Part shown: in pieces, positions 8,056-17,031 of the stretch
Numbering within the stretch: the stretch's first letter is position 1
How the letters are laid out: every line of letters begins with the position of its first letter
Source of the DNA: Epidermidibacterium keratini
GTDB taxonomy: Bacteria; Actinomycetota; Actinomycetes; Mycobacteriales; Antricoccaceae
Direction of reading: 5' to 3'
Assembly (NCBI RefSeq): GCF_009834025.1
Contig: NZ_CP047156.1
Span: 2,728,001-2,792,000, forward strand
Length of the DNA: 64,000 nt
The notes under the pieces: model-generated
Seen by the model: the letters and a program-made list of their open reading frames with translations, nothing else
The model's database searches: none
Told to the model about the DNA's origin: nothing
Program-made: the position numbers and the translations under genes

Positions 8056-8967
8056 ATGCTCAACATCCAGGGAATATCGAAATCCTTCAACGGGCGTGCC
8101 GCGCTAAGCGACGTGAGCTTTGACGTCGCGGGTGGCCGGCTCACCGGCTTCGTCGGCGGCAACGGGGCAGGCAAGACGACGGCCATGCGGATCATGCTCG
8201 GCGTCCTGCAGCCCGACAGCGGCCAGGTGCTGATCGACGGGCACCCGGTGCGCGGCGCGGACCTGCGCGGCTTCGGCTACATGCCCGAGGAGCGTGGGCT
8301 GTATCCGAAGATGGAACTCGTCGACCAGCTGGCCTACCTCGCTCGGCTGCACGGCGTGAGCAAGAGTGTGGCCGTACGGCGCGCGGATGACCTGCTGGAG
8401 CGCTTCGGGCTCGCCGAGCGCCGCCGCGACAAGCTCGAGTCGCTGTCGTTGGGCAACCAGCAGCGCGTGCAGGTCGCCGCGGCGCTGGTGCACGAGCCCG
8501 ACGTACTCGTCCTCGACGAACCCTTCTCCGGGCTCGACCCGCTGGCCGTCGACGAGGTCGTCGCGATCATCGGTGAACATGCCGCTCGCGGGATTCCGGT
8601 GCTGTTTTCCTCGCACCAGCTCGAGGTCGTCGAGCGGCTGAGCGACGATCTGGTCATCATCGCCGGCGGGCAGATCCGCGCCGCCGACACCCGCGAGGGG
8701 CTGCGGGCCCGGTTCTCCGGCAACCAGTGGTCGCTGGAAGCTACCTCCGATGCCGGCTGGGTGCGCGACGTACCCCGCGTCACGGTCGACGAGCTCGCTG
8801 GCGACAACGTCATCTTCACCGCGCCGCAGGAGATCGCGCAGCAGGTGCTGAGCCAGGCGGTCTCCCGCGGCGCGGTTCGTTCTTTCTCACCAGTACGCCG
8901 ATCGCTCGGCGAGATCTTCCGGGACGTCGTCGTCGACGTTCCCCGCACGGAAAGCGAGGCAGCCTAA
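8056..8967 (+). CDS. ABC transporter ATP-binding protein (NatA-like)
   Basis: 303 residues. Walker A is GGNGAGKTTAMRI, the signature is SLGNQQRVQVAAALV (variant of LSGGQ), Walker B with catalytic Glu is VLVLDEPFSGLDP, and the H-loop is FSSHQLEVVERL. A C-terminal DUF4162-like extension follows. TAACGT lies six bases before the ATG (leaderless start). The stop overlaps the permease start (TAATG). The pair resembles NatAB-type exporters; substrate unknown. Position behind a two-component system suggests induction by envelope stress or antibiotics. Confidence 0.92.
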   Translation: MLNIQGISKSFNGRAALSDVSFDVAGGRLTGFVGGNGAGKTTAMRIMLGVLQPDSGQVLIDGHPVRGADLRGFGYMPEERGLYPKMELVDQLAYLARLHGVSKSVAVRRADDLLERFGLAERRRDKLESLSLGNQQRVQVAAALVHEPDVLVLDEPFSGLDPLAVDEVVAIIGEHAARGIPVLFSSHQLEVVERLSDDLVIIAGGQIRAADTREGLRARFSGNQWSLEATSDAGWVRDVPRVTVDELAGDNVIFTAPQEIAQQVLSQAVSRGAVRSFSPVRRSLGEIFRDVVVDVPRTESEAA

Positions 8968-10097
8968 TGAGCGCACCCACGACCACCCCCACGACGAACG
9001 TGCACGACTCGCGCGACCAGCAGCTCTCGGGCTGGAATGCGACGCTGTTGGTCGCCGAGCGCGAGATCCTCACCCAGGTGCGCTCGAAGTCCTTCCTGGT
9101 CTCCAACGCGATCACCCTCTTGCTGATCGTTGGCGGGATCATCCTGGCGAGCGTGATCGGCTCGAACTCCGACCCCGGCAGGGTCGCCGTCGTCGGCACA
9201 CCGCCGGCGGCGCTGGAGCAGGCCGAGGACCTCGAGATCGTCGAGTCCGGCGACCAGCAGGCCGCCGAAAGCCAGCTGCGCGCTGAGGAGGTCGAGGCGG
9301 TCATCGTGGCCGACGACTCCGAGCTCGGCTACCGCGTCATCGCGCTGAGTGAGGAGCCGACCGATGTCGTCAACGCGCTCGCCGTCCGTCCCGACGTCGA
9401 GCTGCTCGACCCGGCATCGGCGTCGGAAGGGTTGCGCAGCCTGATCGCTATCGCGTTCGGTCTCGTGTTCATGATGGCCACGATCGGTTCCGGCATGATG
9501 ATCATGCAAAACACCATCCAGGAGAAGCAGTCGCGGATCGTGGAGATCCTGCTGGCCGCCGTACCGGCGCGGGCTCTGCTCGGCGGCAAGATCCTCGGTA
9601 ACTCGGTGATCGGCGTCGCCAGCGCGATCGCGATGGCCGCCGCCGCGGCACTGGGTTTGCTCGTGACCGGGCAGGGTGAGCTGCTGAGCATGATCAGCGC
9701 GCCGCTGATCTGGTTTGTGGTGTTCTTCGTCTTCGGCTTCGTGTTGGTGGCGAGCGTCTTTGCCGCGGGTGCCTCGCTCGTCTCGCGCCAGGAGGACGCC
9801 GGGTCGGTCATGACGCCGGCGATGATGATGGTGATGATCCCGTATTTCGGCGCGGTCTTCTTTGCCGACAACCCGGTCGTCATGACGATCCTGTCGTACG
9901 TGCCGTTCAGCGCGCCGGTTGCCATGCCGGTGCGGATGTTCCTCGGCGAGGCGCAGTGGTGGGAGCCGATGCTCGCGCTCGGGCTGCTGGCCGCGTGCAC
10001 GGTCGGCGTCGTCGCGATCGCGGCGCGGATCTACACCGGATCGCTCTTGCGCACCGGTTCGCGGGTCAAGGTCAGCGAGGCGCTAGGCCGCAAGTAG
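8967..10097 (+). CDS. ABC transporter permease (NatB/ABC-2 type)
   Basis: 376 residues from ATG 8967, coupled to the ATPase gene by TAATG. The layout is that of ABC2_membrane_3 proteins: one helix near residue 45 (FLVSNAITLLLIVGGIIL), a large extracytoplasmic domain, then five or six helices from about residue 160 including the QEKQSRIVEILLAAVPA cytoplasmic coupling segment. It forms the membrane part of the exporter with the preceding ATPase. Confidence 0.9.
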   Translation: MSAPTTTPTTNVHDSRDQQLSGWNATLLVAEREILTQVRSKSFLVSNAITLLLIVGGIILASVIGSNSDPGRVAVVGTPPAALEQAEDLEIVESGDQQAAESQLRAEEVEAVIVADDSELGYRVIALSEEPTDVVNALAVRPDVELLDPASASEGLRSLIAIAFGLVFMMATIGSGMMIMQNTIQEKQSRIVEILLAAVPARALLGGKILGNSVIGVASAIAMAAAAALGLLVTGQGELLSMISAPLIWFVVFFVFGFVLVASVFAAGASLVSRQEDAGSVMTPAMMMVMIPYFGAVFFADNPVVMTILSYVPFSAPVAMPVRMFLGEAQWWEPMLALGLLAACTVGVVAIAARIYTGSLLRTGSRVKVSEALGRK

Positions 10098-10107
10098 CGG
10101 CGTCAGC

Positions 10108-11946
10108 CTAGACCAGGCTCTCTCGCCACGCGTCGTGCAGTGCCGCGAACCGGCCGGTGCCACCGATCAGGTCGGCCGGCGTACCGTCCTCGACGACCTC
10201 GCCGTGCTCCATCACCAGAACGCGGTCGGCGATCTCGACCGTCGACAGGCGGTGGGCGATGATCACCGCAGTCCGGCCGGAGAGGATCGTGCGCAGCGCG
10301 TTTTGCACGAGTCGCTCGCTGGGTACGTCGAGCGAGGAAGTGGCCTCGTCGAGGATCAGCACGGCCGGGTCGGCGAGGAACGCACGGGCAAACGCGACGA
10401 GCTGACGCTGGCCGGCAGAGAGCCGGCCACCGCGCTTTCGGACGTCGGTGTCGTAGCCGTCGGGCAGCCGGGCGATGAAGTCATGCGCGCCGATTGCTTG
10501 CGCCGCAGCGACAATCTCCTCGCGCGTCGCGTCGGGTTTGCCGATCGCGATGTTGTCGGCGACCGACCCGGAAAACAGGAAGCTCTCCTGGGTCACCATC
10601 ACCACCGCACGGCGCAGGTCGTCGTCACTGAGCTCGCGAAGGTCGATACCGTCGAGCCGCACCGCCCCATGCTGCGGGTCGTAGAACCGGCTGACCAGTC
10701 GGGCGAGCGTGCTCTTGCCGGCACCGGTGGCGCCAACGAGAGCGACGGTGTGCCCGGCCTCCAGCGTGAGGTCCAGCCGCGGCAGTACGTCGCCGGCCTC
10801 CGGCCGGTAGGCGAAGTGCACGTCGTCGAACTGCACCGCCCCGCGCGCCTTCGGCAGCGGTTTCGGGTCGGTCGCCGCGGGGACCGTGGACTCTTCCTCG
10901 AGTACGCCGGACAGCTTCTCCAGCGCCGCCATTCCCGACTGGTAGGAGTTGAAGAACATCCCGAGGTCGGCCAGCGGGTCAAAGAACTGCCGCAGGTAGA
11001 GCAAAAACGCCGCGAGTACGCCGATCTGCATGTCGCCGTCCATCACGCGCAGTCCGCCGTACACCATGCAGACCGCCGTCGCGACGCTGCCGGTCATCCG
11101 GATCCCGGGCACGAAGATGCTGAACAGCCAGAACGCCCGCATGTGGGCGTGCCGGTTGTCGGTGTTGAGCTCGGCGAAGATGGTGTCGTTGCGCGGTTCG
11201 CGGCGGAAGGCCTGCACCGCGCGGATCCCGCCGAACGTCTCGACAAACTGCACGATCAGCGCGGCATTGGTCTCGCGCGTGCGCCGATAGGCGATGGTCG
11301 AGTGGACCCGGAACCACCGCAGGATCAGCAGTACGACGGGGATCGAGAGCAAGACGACGATCGCGAGCTCAGGATCCATGAGCAGCAGGATCACGGTCAC
11401 GCTGAAGATGGTGAGCAGCGCGCTGACCAGGCCGTCGAGGCCGGCGTCGAGCAGCTCGTTGAGGCTCTCGATGTCGCTGGTCTGCCGAGAGATCACCCGG
11501 CCCGAGGTGTAGCGGTCGTGGAAGGCCAGCGGCAGATGCTGGAAGTGCAGAAACAGCTTGCGGCGTAAGGCAAGTAGCACCTGCTGACCGATCCGGCCGA
11601 GGGTGCGCAGGAAGTAACGACGCAGGCCCGCGGCCAGTAGCGCGGCCCCGAGCATCGCGCTGAAGACCATCCAGATCGGCGTCCAGTTGCCGGCGCGCAG
11701 CTCCGGCAGGGCGGTGTCGATGCCGACGCTGACCAGCCACGGACCGGCGAGCGTGGCGAGGTTTTGCAGCACGATGACCGTGCCGACGAACCACAGTGCG
11801 CGCTTGTGCGGGCGCAGCAGCGAGCCGAGCAGCCGGCGCGAGCGGCCGCGCAGCAGCAGCGAGACCTCGGGGTCGAGGTCCTGCTTGTCCTCGGCGGCGA
11901 CGCCGCGCCAGTCGGAGTCGGCAGGCGTGTTGACCGGCGTACTCAT
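10108..11946 (-). CDS. ABC exporter half-transporter, canonical ATPase subunit
   Basis: 612 residues with an N-terminal six-helix transmembrane domain and a C-terminal ATPase. Walker A is GATGAGKSTLARL, the signature reads LSAGQRQ, Walker B is VLILDEATSSLD with the catalytic Glu present, and the H-loop is IIAHRLSTVE. It overlaps the partner gene at 11943 by four bases (ATGA). With that partner, which has a degenerate Walker B, it should form a heterodimeric type IV exporter like TM287/288 or BmrCD. The substrate is not predictable. Confidence 0.92.
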   Translation of the reverse strand: MSTPVNTPADSDWRGVAAEDKQDLDPEVSLLLRGRSRRLLGSLLRPHKRALWFVGTVIVLQNLATLAGPWLVSVGIDTALPELRAGNWTPIWMVFSAMLGAALLAAGLRRYFLRTLGRIGQQVLLALRRKLFLHFQHLPLAFHDRYTSGRVISRQTSDIESLNELLDAGLDGLVSALLTIFSVTVILLLMDPELAIVVLLSIPVVLLILRWFRVHSTIAYRRTRETNAALIVQFVETFGGIRAVQAFRREPRNDTIFAELNTDNRHAHMRAFWLFSIFVPGIRMTGSVATAVCMVYGGLRVMDGDMQIGVLAAFLLYLRQFFDPLADLGMFFNSYQSGMAALEKLSGVLEEESTVPAATDPKPLPKARGAVQFDDVHFAYRPEAGDVLPRLDLTLEAGHTVALVGATGAGKSTLARLVSRFYDPQHGAVRLDGIDLRELSDDDLRRAVVMVTQESFLFSGSVADNIAIGKPDATREEIVAAAQAIGAHDFIARLPDGYDTDVRKRGGRLSAGQRQLVAFARAFLADPAVLILDEATSSLDVPSERLVQNALRTILSGRTAVIIAHRLSTVEIADRVLVMEHGEVVEDGTPADLIGGTGRFAALHDAWRESLV

Positions 11947-13736
11947 CGCGCCGCCTCCTCAAGGTCGCTGGCCTCGTCGGCGTCGGAACTGAGGATGTCG
12001 CGGTATGCCGCAACCTCAGCCAACAGCTGCGAGTGGGTGCCGATCGCGGCGATCGTGCCGTCTTGTAAGAACGCGACGCGGTCGGCCAGCAGCACGGTCG
12101 AGGGGCGGTGCGCGACGACGAGCCCGGTGGTGTCGGCGAGCACGCGGCGCAGCGCCTGCTCGACCAAGCCCTCGGTGTGGATGTCGAGTGCCGAGAGTGG
12201 GTCGTCGAGCACGAGCACGCGGGGCCGGCCGAGTACGGCGCGGGCGAGCGCGAGCCGCTGTCGTTGGCCGCCGGATAGCGACATGCCCTGCTCGCCGACG
12301 CGGGTGTCGAGCCCCCACGGCAGGTCGTACACGAACCCGGCCTGCGCGATCTCGATCGCCTCGGTGATCTGCTCGTCGCTCGCGTCGGGCCGTCCGAGCG
12401 TCAGGTTTTCGCGCACGCTCGCCGAAAACAGCGTCGGGTCCTCGAAGGCCATCGCGACGTCGCTGCGCAGACGCTCCAGCGACAGCTCGCGGATGTCGAC
12501 GCCGTCGAGCAGCACGGCGCCCTCGGTCACGTCGTACAACCGGGGGACGAACGCGGTGATCGTCGTCTTGCCGGTGCCGGTCGCGCCGACCAGCGCGAGC
12601 GTCTCGCCGGGCTCGATTGCGAGGTCGAGGTGGCGCACGATGAACTCGTCGGAGTCGGCGAAGCGAAAGCCGACGTCGCGAAACTCCAGCCGGGCCTTGC
12701 CAGCCGGGGGCGGATCGAGCGGGTTGGAGGGCGACGTGATGTCGGAGGGCGTGTCGAGCACCTCGAAGATGCGGCGGGTCGCGGTCGCTGCCTCCTGCGC
12801 CATGGCCAGCAGGAAGCCGAGCGAGGCGATCGGCCACAGCAGCAGCAGAAACAGTGCGGAAAACGCGACGAGCGTGCCGAGCGTCATCGCACCCTGGGCG
12901 ACAGCGATACTGCCGCCGAGCACGATCATCGACAGGACGATCTGCGGGTGCATCTCGATCGCGGCCCAGATGTTGGCCAGCACGGTGACCCGGCGCAGCT
13001 CGATTCCGTAGAGCTTTTGCGCGCCGCCGTCGAATCGGGTGTAGGCCATCCGGGCGCGCCCGAACGCTTTGAGGATCCGGATGCCGGTGGCGCCCTCCTC
13101 GATCACCGTCGTCAGCTCGCCGAGCTGGTCCTGCTGCGCTCGGGAGATGACGGAGTACTCCTTCTCGAACCGAAACAGCATCACGATCAACGGGATCGCT
13201 GAGATGAGGACGAGGACGCCGAGTGGCCAGTACGCCGCAATCAGCATCACGACGACGACCAGGAAGGTCAGGCCGTTGACCACGAGAAAGACCAGCCCGA
13301 AGCCGATGAACCGGCGGATCACCGACAGGTCGGTGGATGCGCGGCTGAGCAGCTGCCCGGACTGCCAGCGGTCGTGAAAAGACACCGGCAGCCGCTGCAG
13401 ATGCCCGTAGAGGTCATCGCGCAGGTCGGCCTCGATCCGCAGCGCGGCCTTCGACAGCATCAGGCGGCGCAGGTAGATCAAGAACGCCTCGACCGCGCCG
13501 AAGGCGAGCGCGAGCAGCCCGAGCCACCAGAGCCCGGCGCGGTCGCCGTGCGCGATCGGGCCGTCGATGACGTAACGGGTGAGCGCGGGGATCACCAGCC
13601 CCGCGAGGGTGCCAATGAGCGCGGCGCTGAACAGCACCACCATCTGGAAGGTATAGGGGCGGACCCACGGCAGCAGCCGACCGAGGTCTCGCATGCTGCC
13701 GGTCTGTTTATCGTCGTCAGGTCCGGGGTTCGTCAT
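11943..13736 (-). CDS. ABC exporter half-transporter, degenerate ATPase subunit
   Basis: 597 residues, first gene of the two-gene exporter operon. Six membrane helices span about residues 30-310. The ATPase has Walker A GATGTGKTTITAF and a canonical signature LSGGQRQRLALARA, but Walker B is VLVLDDPLSALD with Asp in place of the catalytic Glu. This is the known asymmetry of heterodimeric exporters: this subunit's LSGGQ completes the active site on the partner. TAGGCT nine bases before the ATG could be the -10 element. Confidence 0.92.
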   Translation of the reverse strand: MTNPGPDDDKQTGSMRDLGRLLPWVRPYTFQMVVLFSAALIGTLAGLVIPALTRYVIDGPIAHGDRAGLWWLGLLALAFGAVEAFLIYLRRLMLSKAALRIEADLRDDLYGHLQRLPVSFHDRWQSGQLLSRASTDLSVIRRFIGFGLVFLVVNGLTFLVVVVMLIAAYWPLGVLVLISAIPLIVMLFRFEKEYSVISRAQQDQLGELTTVIEEGATGIRILKAFGRARMAYTRFDGGAQKLYGIELRRVTVLANIWAAIEMHPQIVLSMIVLGGSIAVAQGAMTLGTLVAFSALFLLLLWPIASLGFLLAMAQEAATATRRIFEVLDTPSDITSPSNPLDPPPAGKARLEFRDVGFRFADSDEFIVRHLDLAIEPGETLALVGATGTGKTTITAFVPRLYDVTEGAVLLDGVDIRELSLERLRSDVAMAFEDPTLFSASVRENLTLGRPDASDEQITEAIEIAQAGFVYDLPWGLDTRVGEQGMSLSGGQRQRLALARAVLGRPRVLVLDDPLSALDIHTEGLVEQALRRVLADTTGLVVAHRPSTVLLADRVAFLQDGTIAAIGTHSQLLAEVAAYRDILSSDADEASDLEEAAR

Positions 13737-13787
13737 CGCCGGATCAGCCTAGTCCTCAGCCAGGACACAGCTCACCTGATTTTCGCG

Positions 13788-13846
13788 ACCTGCGGTGGCA
13801 CCTCTAACGCTATCCGCGAGATAGCGCTAGAGATTCCACCGCAGGT
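13788..13846. repeat. Long imperfect inverted repeat (27-bp arms, 5-nt loop)
   Basis: The left arm starts ACCTGCGGTGG (13788) and ends CGCTATC; the right arm starts GATAGCG and ends CCACCGCAGGT (13846). Three mismatches occur in 27 pairs around the loop 13815-13819. It fills the gap between the exporter operon start and the sepH stop, two bases from the latter. No T-run follows on either strand, so it is not a textbook terminator; it may be a REP-like element or a processing/stability hairpin for sepH mRNA. Confidence 0.75.
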
Positions 13847-13848
13847 GG

Positions 13849-14937
13849 TTATTTGCGGCGCTTGACCCCGAACACGATGTCGTCCCAGCTGGGGATGCGT
13901 GGCTTCTTGTCGCCGCCGCTGCGCGGCGCAGCCTCGGCGTCCTCGTCGGAGTCGTCGACGTCGTTGCCGGCGGTGTTATCGCTCGGCTCGGTATCGGCAG
14001 CATCCTCGGGGCGGGAGGACCGCCCACGGCCGCGCGGGGGCTCGGCGTACTCGCGCTCGTCGGCAAGCTCGAACTCGCCGGTGGCCGGTTCGATCAGCTC
14101 GTCGTCGTACTCGCGCAGCTCGGGGCGCCGGTCGGCGTTGCCGCCGGCTCCCGGATCGCCGGCATCGTCGTACTCCTCGTCCAGGAACAACTGCTCAAGG
14201 CCGACGTCGCGTTCGGGGGCGCGGCGCTTCGGTCGTCGCGGGCGGTCCGGCTCGGCAGGTGCGCTGTCGCGGACGAGCGGGATCGGGCCGGTGGGGTCCT
14301 CGTCCAGCGACGGGTCGTCGACCGGCGTGGGTACGGCGGCCAATGCCCGCTTGGGCTCGACCATCTCGATGGTGTCCTTGTTGCCCGGGTGCACGATGCT
14401 GTTGCGCAGGTCGTAGCGCCAGCGGGCGGTCACCATCTTGTCGTCGTTCTGCCAGGTGCTGCTGACCTCCCAGTCGCCGGACTCCAGGCGGCGGGCATCC
14501 CAGTCGATGTCAGTGTCATCGATCCCGGCGACCAGCATCCGGCTCTCGATGAGCTCGAGCAGCGTGGGGTACGCCGCGTCGTTGCCCTCGATCTTGACGC
14601 GGGCGGTCTGGGCCCGCTGGGCGATCTGGGCGCGCTCCTGCAGCACCGGATGGGCGTAGCTCATGACGCGCTCGATGCGGATACCGGCGGCGGCGGCGAC
14701 GGAGTCGGGGGTCTCGCCGGCGCGGATGCGCGCCTGGATCTCGCGCGGACGCAGCTGCGACTCGATCTCGAGCTCGATCTGACCCATGCGCGTCAGGTCG
14801 CCGCGGGCGGCGGCGCGCAGGCGGTCGTCGACGGTCAGGATGAAGCGCTCACCGCTGTCGATCGCCTCGGGTACGTCGGGGGCGAGCACGAGCTGCGTGC
14901 CGTCCTCGGAGAGTGCGACAAAGCGTAGGGGCCGCAT
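13849..14937 (-). CDS. sepH: Septation protein SepH (DUF3071)
   Basis: 362 residues. The conserved N-terminal DUF3071 region begins MRPLRFVALSEDGTQLVLA and includes a helix-turn-helix-like part (LRPREIQARIRAGETPDSVA) and the WQNDDKMVTARWRYDLR segment. The C-terminal half is acidic, low in complexity and probably disordered, ending in a basic tail. SepH in Streptomyces and Mycobacterium binds FtsZ and promotes its assembly at the septum. Start: ATG 14937 with GGAGG ten bases upstream. Proximity to serC matches mycobacterial order. Confidence 0.92.
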   Translation of the reverse strand: MRPLRFVALSEDGTQLVLAPDVPEAIDSGERFILTVDDRLRAAARGDLTRMGQIELEIESQLRPREIQARIRAGETPDSVAAAAGIRIERVMSYAHPVLQERAQIAQRAQTARVKIEGNDAAYPTLLELIESRMLVAGIDDTDIDWDARRLESGDWEVSSTWQNDDKMVTARWRYDLRNSIVHPGNKDTIEMVEPKRALAAVPTPVDDPSLDEDPTGPIPLVRDSAPAEPDRPRRPKRRAPERDVGLEQLFLDEEYDDAGDPGAGGNADRRPELREYDDELIEPATGEFELADEREYAEPPRGRGRSSRPEDAADTEPSDNTAGNDVDDSDEDAEAAPRSGGDKKPRIPSWDDIVFGVKRRK

Positions 14938-14975
14938 AACTCGTCATCCTCCGCTTGCGGTTGGGGGCGGCGTCG

Positions 14976-15770
14976 TCACGAGGCGAGTGCGCCGCCATGG
15001 ATCGTGCTCACCCTACGGTAGCCAGGTCCCTGCGTGAGGGTGCCGCGCCGTCGCGGCAGCAGCCGCGCGTCGACATCGACGAAGACGCGATGTGCGCCGC
15101 GTCGAAAGTGCAGCAGTGACAGCAAGGTTGCCAGGAAAAGGATGACGGCGGTCATCTCCATCGCTTCCTCGACCGAGGTCGCCACGACGTACCCGAACCC
15201 GTCGCCCTGGGCGCGAAACACGAGCCCGCTGATGCTCTCTGCGCCGATCGAACCGGTGAGGAAGAGCGCGCCGGCGACGATGAGCCCGCGGCGGGCGCGG
15301 CGCGGTAGCGACCTCATCAGGCGCCAGAACATCAGCGCGACCAGCGACGCGACGAGTGCGCCAGGAACGACCCAGGTGAAGTGCAGCAGACCCATCGCGC
15401 TGCTGTCGATCTGCGCCGCGATTCCGCCGAGCACCGCCTCGTGCAGGGCGGCGGCTTCGTCGGCCGAGGCCAGGGCGCAGACCCCGGCGAGCAGATACCA
15501 GCTTGCCCGCCCGAGCAGGACACCGATGCTCACCGCCGCGACGGCGCACAGCAGCCACAGTGAGGCCGAGAACCAGCTGGGAATGTTGGCTTCGGTGTTG
15601 ACGTCGAACATCGTCGGCAGGACAGCGGACTCGTCGGGATTGGTGCGCCGACGTACTGCAGCCCGGTAGCGCAAAAGCGGGCCGAGCACGATGAGAGTGG
15701 CCGCGATCGCCAACAGCGGCAGGCAGATCCGCCGGACGTGCGGTTGGCTCAGGCCACCGATGTGGTTCAT
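14976..15770 (-). CDS. Multi-pass membrane protein of unknown function
   Basis: 264 residues from ATG 15770; TACCCT exactly six bases upstream supports this start and a leaderless mRNA. About six membrane helices. Conserved-looking polar groups lie at helix ends: SADEAAALHEAV, GLLHFTWVVPGAL and ATSVEEAMEMTAV, which resemble a widespread uncharacterised family with acidic/His positions in the membrane. I cannot assign a function. The C-terminus is basic and cytoplasmic. Confidence 0.75.
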   Translation of the reverse strand: MNHIGGLSQPHVRRICLPLLAIAATLIVLGPLLRYRAAVRRRTNPDESAVLPTMFDVNTEANIPSWFSASLWLLCAVAAVSIGVLLGRASWYLLAGVCALASADEAAALHEAVLGGIAAQIDSSAMGLLHFTWVVPGALVASLVALMFWRLMRSLPRRARRGLIVAGALFLTGSIGAESISGLVFRAQGDGFGYVVATSVEEAMEMTAVILFLATLLSLLHFRRGAHRVFVDVDARLLPRRRGTLTQGPGYRRVSTIHGGALAS

Positions 15771-15837
15771 GCGCCGAGGGTAGGCGCCATTGGCGGTGAT
15801 CAAGTGAAGCGGATCACGCGGCGTGTCGCTCTGCGGA

Positions 15838-16959
15838 TCAGAGCCGCTCGACGATGTAGTCGATGCTGCGGGTGAGGGCCGCGACGTCCTCAGGCGGCGT
15901 CGTGACGAACATGCCGACCCGCATCTGGTTGCGGGCCAGCCCGCGGTAGGGCTCGGTGTCCAGGATCCCATTGGCGCGCAGGGTCGCTGCGATCTGCGCC
16001 GCGTCGACGTCGTCGCGGAAGTCGATCGTGCCGACGACCGGCGAGCGCAGTGCGGGGTCGCGCACAAACGGGGTCGCAAAATCGCTCGCCTCGGCCCAGT
16101 CATACAGGACCTTCGCCGACTCGCGAGTACGCCGATCGGCCCACGCCATGCCGCCTTCGCCCAGCAGCCAGTCGACCTGGTGGGCGAGCATGAAGACGGT
16201 GTAGATCGACGGGGTGTTGTAGGTCTGGTCCTTGCGCGAGTTCTCCAGCGCGAGCTTCAGGTCCAGGAACGGCGGGATCGCCCGGTCCGAAGCCGAGATG
16301 CGTTCGATCCGCTCGATCGCGGCGGGGGAGAGTACGGCGACCCAGAGCCCGCCTTCACCGGCGAAGCCCTTCTGCGGCGCGAAGTAGTAGCCGTCGGTCT
16401 GGCTCAGGTCGATGGCCGGGCCGGCGGCGCCGGAGGTGCCGTCGATGAGCATCAGGGCGCCGTCGTCAGTCCCGACGACGCGCTCGACCGGGACGCAGAC
16501 CCCGGTGGAGGTCTCGTTCTGCGGCCAGGCGTAGACATCGATCCCCGGCTCGGCGACCGGCGTACTCGCCGTGCCGGGCTCGGCCGTGATCACGTTCGGG
16601 TCTTCGAGGAAGGGCTCGATCGCCACGGCTTTGGCAAACTTCGTGCCGAACTCGCCAAACGCCAGGTGCTGCGAGCGGCGCTCGATCAGCCCGAATGCCG
16701 CGGCGTCCCAGAAGGCGGTCGAGCCGCCATTGCCGAGCACGACCTCGTAGCCTTCGGGAGCGTTGAAGAACTCCAGCAGCCCCAGGCGGATCATCCGCAC
16801 GAGGGCGCGGATCTGGTCTTGGCGGTGTGAGGTGCCGATGTAGTTGGGGGCGACCTGGCCGAAGTCGGCGAGGGCCTCATACCGGGTGCGGCTCGGACCG
16901 CTGCCAAACCGGCCGTCGGAGGGCAGCAGGTCCGGGGGCAGCACGATCGGTTCGGTCAT
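15838..16959 (-). CDS. serC: Phosphoserine transaminase SerC
   Basis: 373 residues from ATG 16959, the length of the actinobacterial enzyme. Recognisable parts are FGSGPSRTRYEAL at the N-terminus, VLGNGGSTAFWDAAAFGL, the PLP-lysine segment DGYYFAPQKGFAGEGG and QTYNTPSIYTVFML. The enzyme is PLP-dependent and converts 3-phosphohydroxypyruvate to 3-phosphoserine with glutamate in serine biosynthesis. It is divergent from pdxH, which makes the PLP cofactor it uses; that link is suggestive only. Confidence 0.95.
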   Translation of the reverse strand: MTEPIVLPPDLLPSDGRFGSGPSRTRYEALADFGQVAPNYIGTSHRQDQIRALVRMIRLGLLEFFNAPEGYEVVLGNGGSTAFWDAAAFGLIERRSQHLAFGEFGTKFAKAVAIEPFLEDPNVITAEPGTASTPVAEPGIDVYAWPQNETSTGVCVPVERVVGTDDGALMLIDGTSGAAGPAIDLSQTDGYYFAPQKGFAGEGGLWVAVLSPAAIERIERISASDRAIPPFLDLKLALENSRKDQTYNTPSIYTVFMLAHQVDWLLGEGGMAWADRRTRESAKVLYDWAEASDFATPFVRDPALRSPVVGTIDFRDDVDAAQIAATLRANGILDTEPYRGLARNQMRVGMFVTTPPEDVAALTRSIDYIVERL

Positions 16960-17031
16960 GCGGTCAATCTTCTCAGCACTGCTGCCCACCCGCGCCCGGG
17001 AGGTAGCCCGCCGAGGAATATCGTTTGCACC

